NCBI GenBank assembly: GCA_015501595.1 | Contig: JADNRX010000864.1 | Location: forward strand, 1-19,503 | DNA from: Hymenopellis radicata | Lineage: Eukaryota; Basidiomycota; Agaricomycetes; Agaricales; Physalacriaceae | DNA: 19,503 bases | Direction of reading: 5' to 3' | Part shown: one piece after another, positions 1-8,457 of the stretch | How positions within the stretch are numbered: position 1 is the first letter of the stretch | Layout: every line of letters starts with the position of its first letter | Translations under genes and position numbers: made by a program | The notes under the pieces: generated by a model | The model's input: the letters and a program-made list of their open reading frames with translations, nothing else | Databases searched by the model: none | What the model was told of the DNA's origin: nothing

Positions 1-2033
1 TTGAGGGGCTTCCTCAAAAACCCGTTGAGATGCCTATTGGAGCCTTTAGCGCGACTTCCGGGATCCGTCGATGGCAATGGCGTTGATGCCCTTCTCCTTC
101 AGATGATCAGAAAGCATCTTGACTTTGGTGTTCTTGTTGCAGAATACTAAAACCTTGGAAGAGTGCCCGTGCGCGTAATGCTGTCCTCTGACCAGACGCG
201 TCTGATTCGTTTCTCGATATCCGCGAGCTTGTTACCACCGGTCCAGCCCACGTACTCAGTCTGTAGCGACGCAGGCAAGTGGTGAAGTTTCGGGGACGCG
301 ACGCGTGTATGGGAAGGGTGATGTATGTTGAGGTAGTTGCTCAACGCGCTGGGAATGGTCGCACTAGTAAGGACTAGGTTAAAGGGGTAGGATATCGGCT
401 TGGGCTCAGTTTCTGTGTTGGGCGGAACGTAATTGAAGGTGTCTGGGTAGTAGGGTACGGTGCTTCCTCGTTGGGCAGCAATTTCCGACAGCAAAAGGCG
501 CGTCGTCTCCTGGAAATCGGGATCTATGAAACTGTGTTTAGGAAAAGAGAATCATTCAAATGCTGGTCATACCAAAGAGAACATCTGCCTCGTCAATAAC
601 GACCCAGTCAACATTGATCAACCCAAGCTCGGCAGGTGACGTTCCTGTTTTCCCAGTGGTAGGCAAATCGATGTCGCGTCCTTTTCGAAACTTGCGTTTC
701 TCTTCGCCTTCAGATTCCACTGGAGGGTCAGGTTTCTCCTCTTCGCCCACCCGTCTATCCCAACCGCGTCCTTTGACCATCTCCAAAAGCTTCATCGGTG
801 TTCCCACCAATACGTCTACAGGATAACGTCCTTCAGCTCGGACGTCGAATTCCTTGCCACCAAAGAGCGCTTCGAGTTTGCCCTTCATTTGTCGTGCGCT
901 CCCGCCAAAAGTGTCTACCTTGTGGCCGGTATTAGCGCGGCTGGCGCACAGTACGCGAAGCTTAATTTCGTGGATGAGAGATTTGGCGAACGTCGCAAGC
1001 TGTCTGGCAAGCTCGTGGGTAGGGGCGAGGATCAACGCTCTGGGGTTCAGCGCGTGCGTGCGCTGTCTGTTCACGGAGCCATCGAGTTCACTTTGCTTGA
1101 GTGACTGGAGGAGGGGGAGGAGATACGCAATGGATTTGCCGGAGCCCGTTTCGGAGGCGAGCAAGTATTCCTTGTATGTTTTGTCGTCGTCTGAGAGAAG
1201 ATGCTGCAGGCTGAGAGCCTGTATAGGTGTGGGTTTAGCGTTCGGACCGAGGACATCCTTAAGACACGAGAGAAGGCCGGGCATTAATGGCGGCGAGCTA
1301 AAACCTTCCTCGCCTGAAGTTGACATGTCTTTGGAGGTAGAGACATTCTGGAGAACCGCGGACGGTACGTTGTCTGTGTGCGAAATATTATTGGGTATTC
1401 CATCGCTGAACGGATCCGAATTCTCAACGAATATAATTAGAAAGGCCATACAATCTACCACTTGTGATCCCGACGTACATAGTCTTGCGACTGCCTCAGT
1501 CTTGAGCTCTCGCCGCCACGCCTCTCCGACCTGAAATTGGACCGACCGCTACGACGCGGCTCGGTGCCTTCACTACTCCGCGGCATCCCACGACTATAAC
1601 CAACGTTGGTCTGACGCGGTGCGAATGGCTCGAAAGTCTCCGCGGCACGAAGCGACTCTATTGTCGGAGCCCGTAGGTCGTGCACCCATCGACTCTTGCC
1701 GCTCTTGGGCGGTCGGAGAAGATTTTTGGTGGTGGGTGCGCCCTTCGACACCTCAGCGTCGGCATCGGCATCTGGAGGAGCCACGGAATGCGGTAGGGCT
1801 TCTCGTGCGAATTCAGGCGCCACCTCCACTTTAGGCTTTCGTGTAGACCGCCTGGCAGGCGCCTTCCATTGAACGGAACCTTGGCGTTGAACGGAACCTA
1901 GGCGTTTTATGCGTTCTGCCGATCCGACAGAGCCTTTCGGGACCCATTGCTTCGACTTGAATACGGTTGTGGAACAGTGAAATGCTGCGACTTGGCGGAG
2001 GTGTGTGCTCCCGACGTGTGCTAGCCAGGACAT
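1..2033 (-). pseudogene. MRH4: MRH4-like mitochondrial DEAD-box RNA helicase, copy A, 3' end cut and frame broken
   Basis: This is the second copy of the gene at 13971-16301. It has the same ATG (2033), the same first intron (1406-1461) and the same second intron (524-572), and motifs Q, I, Ia, Ib, II (DEAD) and III (SAT) are intact. Relative to copy B, one base is missing near 160 and two near 60. The first deletion turns the frame just before motif IV and gives a TAG at 147-149, so motifs IV, V and VI would be lost. The two deletions sum to 3 nt, so the frame is restored near 60, but the stop at 147 comes first. The 3' end lies outside the window. It could be a true pseudogene, or the breaks could be sequencing errors near a contig end; mismatches are concentrated in the same first ~480 nt. 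The symbol rests on overall motif layout and a mitochondrial-type N-terminus, not on a search. Confidence 0.7.
1869..1904. repeat. 18-bp tandem duplication in helicase exon 1
   Basis: Two adjacent 18-bp units (1869-1886, 1887-1904) differ at one base. On the minus strand they encode a repeated Gly-Ser-Val-Gln segment in the low-complexity N-terminal region of the helicase. The same repeat is present in copy B at 16137-16172, so it predates the large duplication. Confidence 0.8.
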
Positions 2034-2589
2034 GCCTAAAGTCGCGTCAGTTCCAATGCTGCGAGCGAAGCTGCGGTGGACTGACCCGTGCACTTTTTAA
2101 AAGGAAGGAATGGAAGCTGCAAGGTCAAGTTGAGCGCAGTCGACTCCGCTGTGGAGAGGAACTGTTGTCGGGAAGATGGAGGCGAGGCTGGCAGATGGGA
2201 TGCGAAGGATGTGTGCGCTGGACGTCTGCGTGTCTTCAGGTAGCGTGTTCCTCTGCGGGCGTCTGCCTCTCTATGTGCGTCGCGTCTTCTCCCTATGCCT
2301 GTACCATCGTCGTGCGGCGCCCTCTTCGTAATCACCTCTTCGCTGGAGATGGCGTCCTCTTCTTGGGTGGCGAGGGCATGGCGGTGGGTGGTGGGTTCGT
2401 GGGATTGGACTCGGGTAGCGCTTCCTCTCAATTAGGCAGTTCCCGCAAATCGACTCTATTCATTTTCTACTCTAGCTTACTAAGCCGCCCCGCTCTGGGA
2501 ACTCTCTCTCGCCTGCCTGGAACCACCAGTGGTTGGATTGACAATAGTTTCCCCTGCCGTACCCGGCACGTACATTTCAAAAAAAAAGT

Positions 2590-2616
2590 CCAAGTCCCAC
2601 TAGCAGTGGGACTTGG
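2590..2616. repeat. Perfect 12-bp inverted repeat, 3-nt loop (copy A)
   Basis: The arms ccaagtcccact and agtgggacttgg are exact reverse complements separated by agc. A run of A residues lies just upstream. It is conserved without change in copy B at 16857-16883. It would form a stable hairpin or cruciform. It could be a MITE remnant, a terminator-like hairpin or a small mobile palindrome; nothing here decides between these. Confidence 0.85.
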
Positions 2617-2714
2617 AATACAGGTGGCTAGAAATGTAACTAGAATCCAGCACTTATTAGTGACTTACGAGTCCTTTTCGCCTCCAAGTTCGACCCCGAC
2701 GACGAGTCCGCCGG

Positions 2715-2783
2715 AGACCCCAAGTTCGACACCCGACGATGCCATTTTGAGTAGACCCCACGTTCGACTCCCGACCATGCCAT
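2715..2783. repeat. Degenerate 31-bp repeat, two clear units plus a partial one upstream
   Basis: Units at 2715-2745 and 2753-2783 share the pattern agacccca.gttcgac.cccga and end in atgccat. A shorter related unit starts near 2680. Copy B has the same array at about 16982-17049, with one T fewer between the units. No function is evident. Confidence 0.6.
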
Positions 2784-3873
2784 CAGCATCACCTTTGGCA
2801 CAAGACTTCAACTGACCGTCTTTAACACCTGATGAGCAAACAAATTCGCTGATGGCTGCCGAATTGACAAAAACATACCAAGAAATCAACGCGAATTCGG
2901 CTCAAGCAAGATGGCGGCGGCGGTAGTACACGATTGGTCACAACTAGCAGCAGCAGCCTCGTCCTCGCAAATTCGAGCTGTAGATTTCGGTCAGGACTGG
3001 GTTCAAACTCGGAAACAAGTCAAACTTGAACTCACCAAACAAGTAGTCTACTTGCTGTGAGATTTTCGTTGGAAATCAAAGGTTGGCGGATGGTTGAGAA
3101 CATTTCTTGCAGTCCTGTACAGACGCGGCGTGAGGGTGGCCTCGCCGGCCAGGCATCGGGTTCTAGGAAATCCGGCTTCAAGACATGGTCAGACTTGGAA
3201 TCAAGGAAGAGACAATTTCAAGCACACACCTGCTCTTCCAACAACCTCTCGACGGTGAAGCAAGACCTGGATACCGGTTAGCGCTGGAGTCGACGCTAGA
3301 GAAGTGAGGAGACATATCCCTCACGTTGTGAAAGCGACCCAGACAAATTGAGTCTACGAGAGACATCTGGCGGCGGCTAGAAGATACGAGTCAAGAGAAG
3401 ATAGCAGAGGCAAGACGATGTCGGAGACAAGCTCGCCGGCACTGTAGAGACCAAATGACTTGGAGGTGAGGATTAGGCGCGACACGTTAGTGAATAACAC
3501 GAGGAACAAGACGTACCGTGACAGTGCACAAACAAGCCGGATAACAGTGTACGAGTGCTGCAGGTTGAGGGCGGGAGTGAGTCGAGATGAGGGCAGAGAA
3601 CGACGGTGGGTACCGGCAGCAAGACGACATGGTGGGAGGAAGGAGGAAACAAGAACGAAGGAGGACAGGTTATATACCTCGTCGGCTAATTTTCCTCCGT
3701 TTGTTGATCGGGCTCCATGTTAATTAGAAACTCAAATTTGACGGTAAATTTCTGGCGGTGAATACAGTTTCCTTCAGCGTTCTGATTTTTGAGTATACAG
3801 TTCGATGGAGCGGTTTTCCAGCGTTCAATACATATATACATCGTTGTGCTGGTCCCAGAATACAGACGGCGAA

Positions 3874-4662
3874 GATGGCGCGTAATATTTCGAAGCTGGC
3901 AGGGGTGATGCGGCGCCACATCACGTACCTCACCGATTCTGGGCGTACTGAGTGTTTCGACAATCGCGAGAGAGAGAATCGCAGTCTTGTATCGCGTAGA
4001 AGAGTATTTCTTCAACCACAGGCTCGGCCACATAAAAGAAACTGTATTGCAGTAGTACACAAGCCTCCCGAAAGTACGGTCAGGGAATCCGAGAAACGGG
4101 GCTTGGAAACGCGTAAGTGATCGAAAAGTGGAAAAATATTCTTACCTACCTTAGCCGAGAACACGGCCTGCAGAATCCCTGTCACATTCCTCCGCCTCTC
4201 TCTTACCCACCTTCACCGCCGCCTATTCAGCGCCATTCCGGATTCGTAAAGTCACACAGAAAACACGAACCAGAACGGTAAGCTCTCCTTCACGGTTCAT
4301 GGCGAACTCAGGATATTATCGTTCTTCAGGTCGTCGAGAACCGCGGCAGGAAAGGAGGAGAGTTCACAGAGGCAGAGATTCAAGATTGAAGAGTTTTAGA
4401 GGGCCAGAACAAGTACATGGTGCGTCGCAGTCCATTCCGTTGAAGAGAAGCTGAAAATGGCGTCTTCAGTGTCAAGGGGTAAGTTCGTCGGCAGATTTCG
4501 CGTTCAAGAAGCCCATAATATTGGCCATTCGTAGTTCGACAGATGCGGAGGCGCAAAGAGCTCGAGGTTAGAATTGACGTCGTGGTTGCAGGTTGAGCAC
4601 GACGTCGATCACGCCTCAGCCCAATGTGGAAGTTCAACCTTGGACTTGAACCACGATGACCT
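3874..4662 (+). other. Candidate 5' part of an intron-rich plus-strand unit, copy A (cut by the LTR element)
   Basis: An ATG at 3874 (purine at -3) opens a basic reading frame to the donor at 4113. Three well-formed introns follow: 4113-4154 (GTAAGT...TTAG, 42 nt), 4278-4329 (GTAAGC...TTCAG, 52 nt) and 4479-4534 (GTAAGT...GTAG, 56 nt). In the spliced frame from 3874 a stop (TAA, about 4244-4246) appears in the exon after the first intron, so it is either a short protein of roughly 115 residues or a non-coding or decayed transcript. No family was recognised. The LTR element enters at 4663 and separates this part from the downstream intron signals, which resume at 9037. In copy B the corresponding segment is uninterrupted. 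Confidence 0.3.
4659..4662. repeat. Target site duplication, left (acct)
   Basis: The 4 bp just before the 5' LTR are acct, and the 4 bp just after the 3' LTR (8899-8902) are acct. The empty site in copy B (18925-18928) has a single acct in the same flanking sequence. This fixes the element ends as TG...CA and the duplication as 4 bp. Confidence 0.95.
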
Positions 4663-4788
4663 TGTACCATTCATGCACTCCCTGTGCATGGAATGGTATC
4701 AATCCCTGCAGGATTGCACATAGAGATCCACATCAGATGATCATGTAGATTCCTTTTCATTTATCTCCTTGACATCTCTCCTTTTCCC

Positions 4789-4853
4789 TTGACATTTCAT
4801 CTATCTCCATGATATGTCTCCTTTACGTTGACATTTCATCTATCTCCATGATA
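4789..4853. repeat. Internal 26-bp direct repeat in the LTR, upstream of its TATA box
   Basis: Identical 26-bp copies at 4789-4814 and 4828-4853, period 39. They start ttgacatttc and end ccatgata. Shorter degenerate versions lie on both sides. Their position 40-100 nt upstream of the TATA box fits duplicated enhancer elements of the LTR promoter, which is an inference. Confidence 0.75.
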
Positions 4854-4892
4854 CACTTCATTTATCCCTGACATATAGGAGGCTTCGTACTG

Positions 4893-4900
4893 TATATAAG
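4893..4900 (+). promoter_or_regulatory. LTR TATA box
   Basis: Sequence tatataag, about 210 nt before the end of the LTR, as expected for the U3/R promoter of an LTR element. The same box is at 8688-8695 in the 3' LTR. Confidence 0.6.
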
Positions 4901-5105
4901 CTACAGTACTCAGCCTGTATTCCTTAGTTACATCTCTGAGCTAGATCCCCCATATCAGCACTCTTCTGCTTTCTCTTGGGTTCTGATCTTCTCACTCTTC
5001 TCAGTTTCTCACTTCTTGAGTGTCTCCTTCTCTCGAGTGTTTATCATCGTGGTGATCCCAAGATCTTGTAGTTCTTGTGATCAGGTACGGACTTAGGTGC
5101 ACAAG

Positions 5106-5122
5106 TGGAGCCCACCGCGAGG
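5106..5122 (+). other. Primer binding site candidate
   Basis: tggagcccaccgcgagg starts two bases after the LTR end. It begins with TGG, the complement of a tRNA 3' CCA. I could not assign the tRNA: the implied acceptor sequence does not match one I know with certainty. Confidence 0.6.
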
Positions 5123-5165
5123 GATCCATTTCCACAGATAACACATTCTTCTTCGCCAAAATACA

Positions 5166-7076
5166 CTGGCACCCAAACGCAAAGTAACATCCGACACACC
5201 TAGCAGAGACGAGCTCGGACGCTTTCAGAAGAGGCAACACACTGTTGATACAGCTGGTGCCTCCTCTTCTCGGCAACGAACTCCATCTCCATCTCCAACC
5301 CCATCCCCCAACCCATCGCTTGACGATCTCACATCCGGGATCTCAGGCATCGCCCTTGACCCCTTCACCTTCCAATTTCCACTACCTCCCAGAGAGGCTC
5401 CATCGGCATCTACTGCCAACCCTTTCAGGGTACCAAGACGACAAACACCCCAATCACGTCAATCAACACCAAACTTCCCTCCTCCAAACCCACCAGCTCA
5501 ACCTCCAGCCATGTCGAACACGGCTATGCCTCCTCGTTCGACCAAGTCGGCCCCCACGTTCTCGGGCAACCCCAAGGACCTAGAGGACTACTTGGAAGAC
5601 ATAAAGAGAGTCTGTGAAGAGCATGGAAAGACAGACGAGGCAGACTGGGTGTTCTACGCCCTGCACTATCTCTCCGCAGATGATCGGGAGTCTTGGAGAA
5701 CCCTTAAAGAAACCAAGACTGTCACTGCTAGAGGCACTCAGCTCGCTATCACTCCTACATGGGCACCCTTTGTCAAGGCTGTTATGGAAATCTATCCAGG
5801 GGCTCAGATGAAGGGAAGATACGAGCTTACAGACCTGGAGCACTTGGTCTTGGAACGTGCCAGAAACCCTCCAGAGGACCTGCAGACGTTGGGAGACTTC
5901 ACTCGGTCTTTCAAGAGAATTGGCACTCTCTTGATAGACGAGGATGTAGTCTCAGCTTCAGAGCTGTCCAGGATGTACGTCAAAGGCCTAGGAGCTGGTC
6001 TTCGAGAAAGTGTCAACAGACGCTTGGAAATCAAACATCCAGACCATCATCCTTTGCGCCCACATCTCCTGGCCCACATCATTAAGGAAGCAGAGTTCTG
6101 TTTATCCGGAACATCCACCTATTCCACTTCCACTTCCTCCAGTACTTCCACTGTGAAGATCGAAGGCCTAGAGCCTGCAGCCTTTGCCTCAGCTATTGTA
6201 GCAGCCTTCACCACAGCTGGCCTCACTGCAGGACAAGCTTTCATCAATTCTGGCTCCTTACAGAGGACAAATAGTCAGCAAGGAGAACAACAATCCTGCT
6301 ATTGTGGAAAGGCTTGCAGATCCTGGAAGGACTGTGAAGTCCATCAGGAGGCTATAAGGTCTGGAGTACTGGCTGTGGACCAAAACGGACGCAGTACACT
6401 TCGTGATGGCTCTAGAAGATGGCCTAGAGGATCTGGAACTCTTCATGAAAGGGTTCTGCAATGGAATCTAGAGAATCCCAATGCCAGACTTCCTGATGCA
6501 GGCCAGACATTCTTGCTAGAAGCTTTGCCACCAAGACATAAAGCATCACACACTCCTCATTCGGCTTCTGACTTGGCCAAACAGTACTGAGATGCAAATA
6601 TTGCAGCTGCCTTTACTGCCACAGGCAGACAGCTCGGACCTCCTATGCCTGCTGGGAAGCAGATGATCACTGGAAGGGGTCAACCTGAGGCTCATGGGTA
6701 CAACCTGAGGCCAAAGGCACCTCAGAAGGAAGATATCCCCAGTGCTGGGAAGCGAGAGGACCCCTCAAACAAGAAGGCAAAGAAGCCTGTGGAAGATCCC
6801 ATCCCATCTGCTCAGATTGAGGAAGTCTCGAAAGACGAGGATGCCAACTCGGCAGCTGCTACCAAAGCCAGCACTGTCAGCTCCAAGCCTCGACCTCAGC
6901 CCATGGCTTCTGTCCCTGCTCAGGCAGTTGTTCAGCCTCAGCAGCCTGCAGAAGAGCCAGCTCGGAGCAATTCAAGAGCCGCAATCCCTTCAGGGCGGAC
7001 AACCGGCAATATCGCACGCTTGCGCCTCTCTCTGCCAAAGAGAAGGAAGCTGCAGAGAGGGCCTTCTCAACCATGA
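5166..7076 (+). pseudogene. gag: Gag of the LTR element, with lost start codon and in-frame TGA
   Basis: Structural polyprotein of the retroelement, which would package its RNA. The frame is open from 5142. Codons from 5166 to 5510 read as a natural low-complexity N-terminus rich in Pro, Ser and Arg but contain no ATG. The codon at 5166 is CTG in a context where an ATG start would fit, and the first ATG is 5511. From 5511 the protein shows a Gag core (FSGNPKDLEDYLEDI near residue 18), then a Ser/Thr-rich linker. A degenerate zinc knuckle lies near residue 262, where CX1C replaces CX2C and Arg replaces the His. A TGA at 6588-6590 interrupts, but the same frame continues with protein-like sequence to 7076. 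From about 6960-6985 the biologically sensible frame moves to that of the protease, implying a one-base loss. The product may be short Gag only, or nothing functional. Confidence 0.8.
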
Positions 7077-7783
7077 TGGATGGCAGCACCACTATCTCCA
7101 ACCGAGACCTCTTGGCTGTAGCTCCAGACTTGCGCAGACGCGTAAAGGAAGCAGTCTCTGGGAAGCGAGTACCCTTCTTGGATGAAGTTGATCCTGCAGA
7201 GGTTCGCTTTACTGAGATGGTGGAAAATGATACCAGTGGACTGTCCAAAGAGGAACGAATCGATGCCTTCTATATGTCTCTTGCTGAGACAGGTGTCATT
7301 GTTGGTGCTGAGACTCTGGCCTTAAGGGCTATCACTCCCACTATCAACCACAAGTTCGAGGCGGAGGCTATCCTGGATGAAGGAGCACAGATCGTGGCCA
7401 TGTCTAGTCGCATCTGGCGCAACTCGGGTCTGCCTATGGACAGTGGAGTCACTATTGCAGTTCAATCAGCAAATCAGGGTGTGGACGAGTCTCTGGGCCT
7501 GTGCAGAAATGTACCCTTTTCGATCGGAGACCTTACCATGTTTCTGCAAGTTCACGTCATTGAAGGAGTCGCCTATGACATCCTCTTGGGACGGCCCTTT
7601 GGGGTACTTGGAGAGACCATCACCCGGAACTACATTAACGGCAATCAGACGCTCACTATCCATGATCCCAATACCAATAAAGTGGTTACTATCCCAACCC
7701 ATGCTCGTGGAAATCCTCGGTTTGCACCACCTGCAGATCAATTCGAATCAGGCAGTCCTCAGGTTTCAGTCCTGCAGGACTAG
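7073..7783 (+). CDS. pro: Retropepsin-like aspartic protease domain of the LTR element
   Basis: A 236-residue frame whose ATG overlaps the upstream gag-frame stop (ATGA, 7073-7076). The coding frame probably extends upstream to about 6980, since codons there also read as good protein, so an original Gag-Pro fusion is likely. The retropepsin signature is LDEGAQIVAMS (aspartate codon 7376-7378), followed by the C-terminal ILLGRPFG, the hydrophobic-hydrophobic-Gly motif of the fold. The usual D-S/T-G triad is D-E-G here; similar variants may be normal in mushroom elements, but I cannot check this. The protease would cleave Gag or a Gag-Pol polyprotein. It is followed by non-coding sequence, not by reverse transcriptase. 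Confidence 0.85.
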   Translation: MMDGSTTISNRDLLAVAPDLRRRVKEAVSGKRVPFLDEVDPAEVRFTEMVENDTSGLSKEERIDAFYMSLAETGVIVGAETLALRAITPTINHKFEAEAILDEGAQIVAMSSRIWRNSGLPMDSGVTIAVQSANQGVDESLGLCRNVPFSIGDLTMFLQVHVIEGVAYDILLGRPFGVLGETITRNYINGNQTLTIHDPNTNKVVTIPTHARGNPRFAPPADQFESGSPQVSVLQD

Positions 7784-8448
7784 TCATTGACGATGATTTT
7801 GCAATCTAATCAGGAAATTGCCTTTATCATAAGGATTACACACAACTTGGATAATTCGAATTGGACGCCTCGCTTCAGGAAAACCTTGAAAAGACTTAAA
7901 AGTCTTTCAGGAATACCACCTTCTTCACCCTCCTTCTCTCAAGTTCAGTGCATTAGCTCTGACTTGATATTTGTCTTCTTCTCTATTTCTCTCTCTATCC
8001 ATGACCACCTGGATAAGAGTCATGCACCTTCTCGATGACCACCTCGAGGAGTGTCTTGCACCTTCTTGATGACCACCTCAAGGAGCGTCTTGCACTTTTC
8101 TGATTGACTACCTCAGGAAGTGTCTTACTATCTGCGTACGGCGGGTATCTGATCAATATCCCCATTCTGACCACAGCGCATGCTAAGCACTAGCATGTTG
8201 CCTCTAGTACGCGGTCGATTCTGGTCCTTTCGACTAACACCTGATCATCATGACATTCCGGATGTACAACACCTTCAGCATATGGTTGCAGCTTGGCCAG
8301 CTGTACCATTCTTGGCCCTTATGACAGCTCGACCTCCAATTAGCTACTGGATTGCTCGACATGACACACTCTGCCCCATTTCTATCATCTACCATCTTCA
8401 TCTTCTGCAGCCTTCACTTTCAATCCCTCCGGTATTGAAATTTTGGTT
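7784..8448 (+). other. Non-coding 3' region of the LTR element
   Basis: About 665 nt between the protease stop and the polypurine tract. Complete elements would have several kb of pol here. No motif of reverse transcriptase, RNase H, integrase or chromodomain is visible in any frame. The only clear structure is a four-unit 34-bp tandem repeat at 8001-8136. Confidence 0.75.
8001..8136. repeat. Tandem repeat, 4 x 34 bp, within the LTR element
   Basis: Units at 8001-8034, 8035-8068, 8069-8102 and 8103-8136 begin atgaccacct or a close variant and carry a gtcttgca-like core. The second and third are most alike and the fourth is most diverged. 34 is not a multiple of three, so the repeat is not coding. 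Confidence 0.85.
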
Positions 8449-8457
8449 GGGGGGAGA
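8449..8457 (+). other. Polypurine tract
   Basis: ggggggaga lies directly before the 3' LTR. This is the expected position and composition for the plus-strand primer of reverse transcription. Confidence 0.85.

Larger units (their letters stand above)
2034..3873. other. Stretch upstream of the helicase without a recognisable gene, copy A
   Basis: About 1.8 kb between the helicase start and the first plus-strand candidate exon. It presumably holds the helicase promoter: a TTTTAAAA-like stretch lies ~65 nt upstream of the helicase ATG, near 2096-2104. It also holds a perfect palindrome (2590-2616) and degenerate 31-bp repeats (2715-2783). A TATATA at 3671-3676 could serve the plus-strand unit that follows. 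The ORFs here are short, overlap on both strands and resemble no family I know. It is nearly identical to 16302-18139. Confidence 0.5.
1..4662. repeat. Left arm of direct segmental duplication, copy A
   Basis: This stretch matches 14266-18928 in the same orientation over its whole length. By eye the first ~480 nt differ by about 13 substitutions and two small deletions (1 and 2 nt). The following ~4.2 kb differ by only about eight substitutions and two one-base indels (near 2172 and 2748). It contains the helicase gene, its upstream region and the start of a plus-strand unit. The left limit is the window edge, so the true duplication boundary is not visible. Confidence 0.97.
4663..5103 (+). 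repeat. 5' LTR
   Basis: 441 bp beginning tgtaccatt and ending gtgcaca, matching 8458-8898 with two differences by eye. The first ~35 nt form a near-perfect hairpin (4665-4698, one bulged base). Two 26-bp copies of the same sequence lie at 4789-4814 and 4828-4853. A TATA box is at 4893-4900. Confidence 0.97.

Noticed and set aside
854..1534. Long plus-strand ORF (226 codons) present in both copies
   Set aside because: It is antisense to helicase motifs I to Ib; the minus strand carries the recognisable protein, so this is a shadow frame.
2911..3060. Small plus-strand ORF of 49 residues with a good start context, unchanged in copy B (17177-17326)
   Set aside because: No ribosomal, structural or family evidence; identity between copies is expected from the recent duplication alone.
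3135..3152. 15-nt match (gtggcctcgccggcc) between 3136-3150 and about 9268-9282
   Set aside because: GC-rich and palindromic, too short to show common origin.
3686..4060. Minus-strand ORF of 124 codons, duplicated at 17952-18326
   Set aside because: It overlaps a plus-strand frame with good intron signals downstream and has no domain; cannot be preferred.
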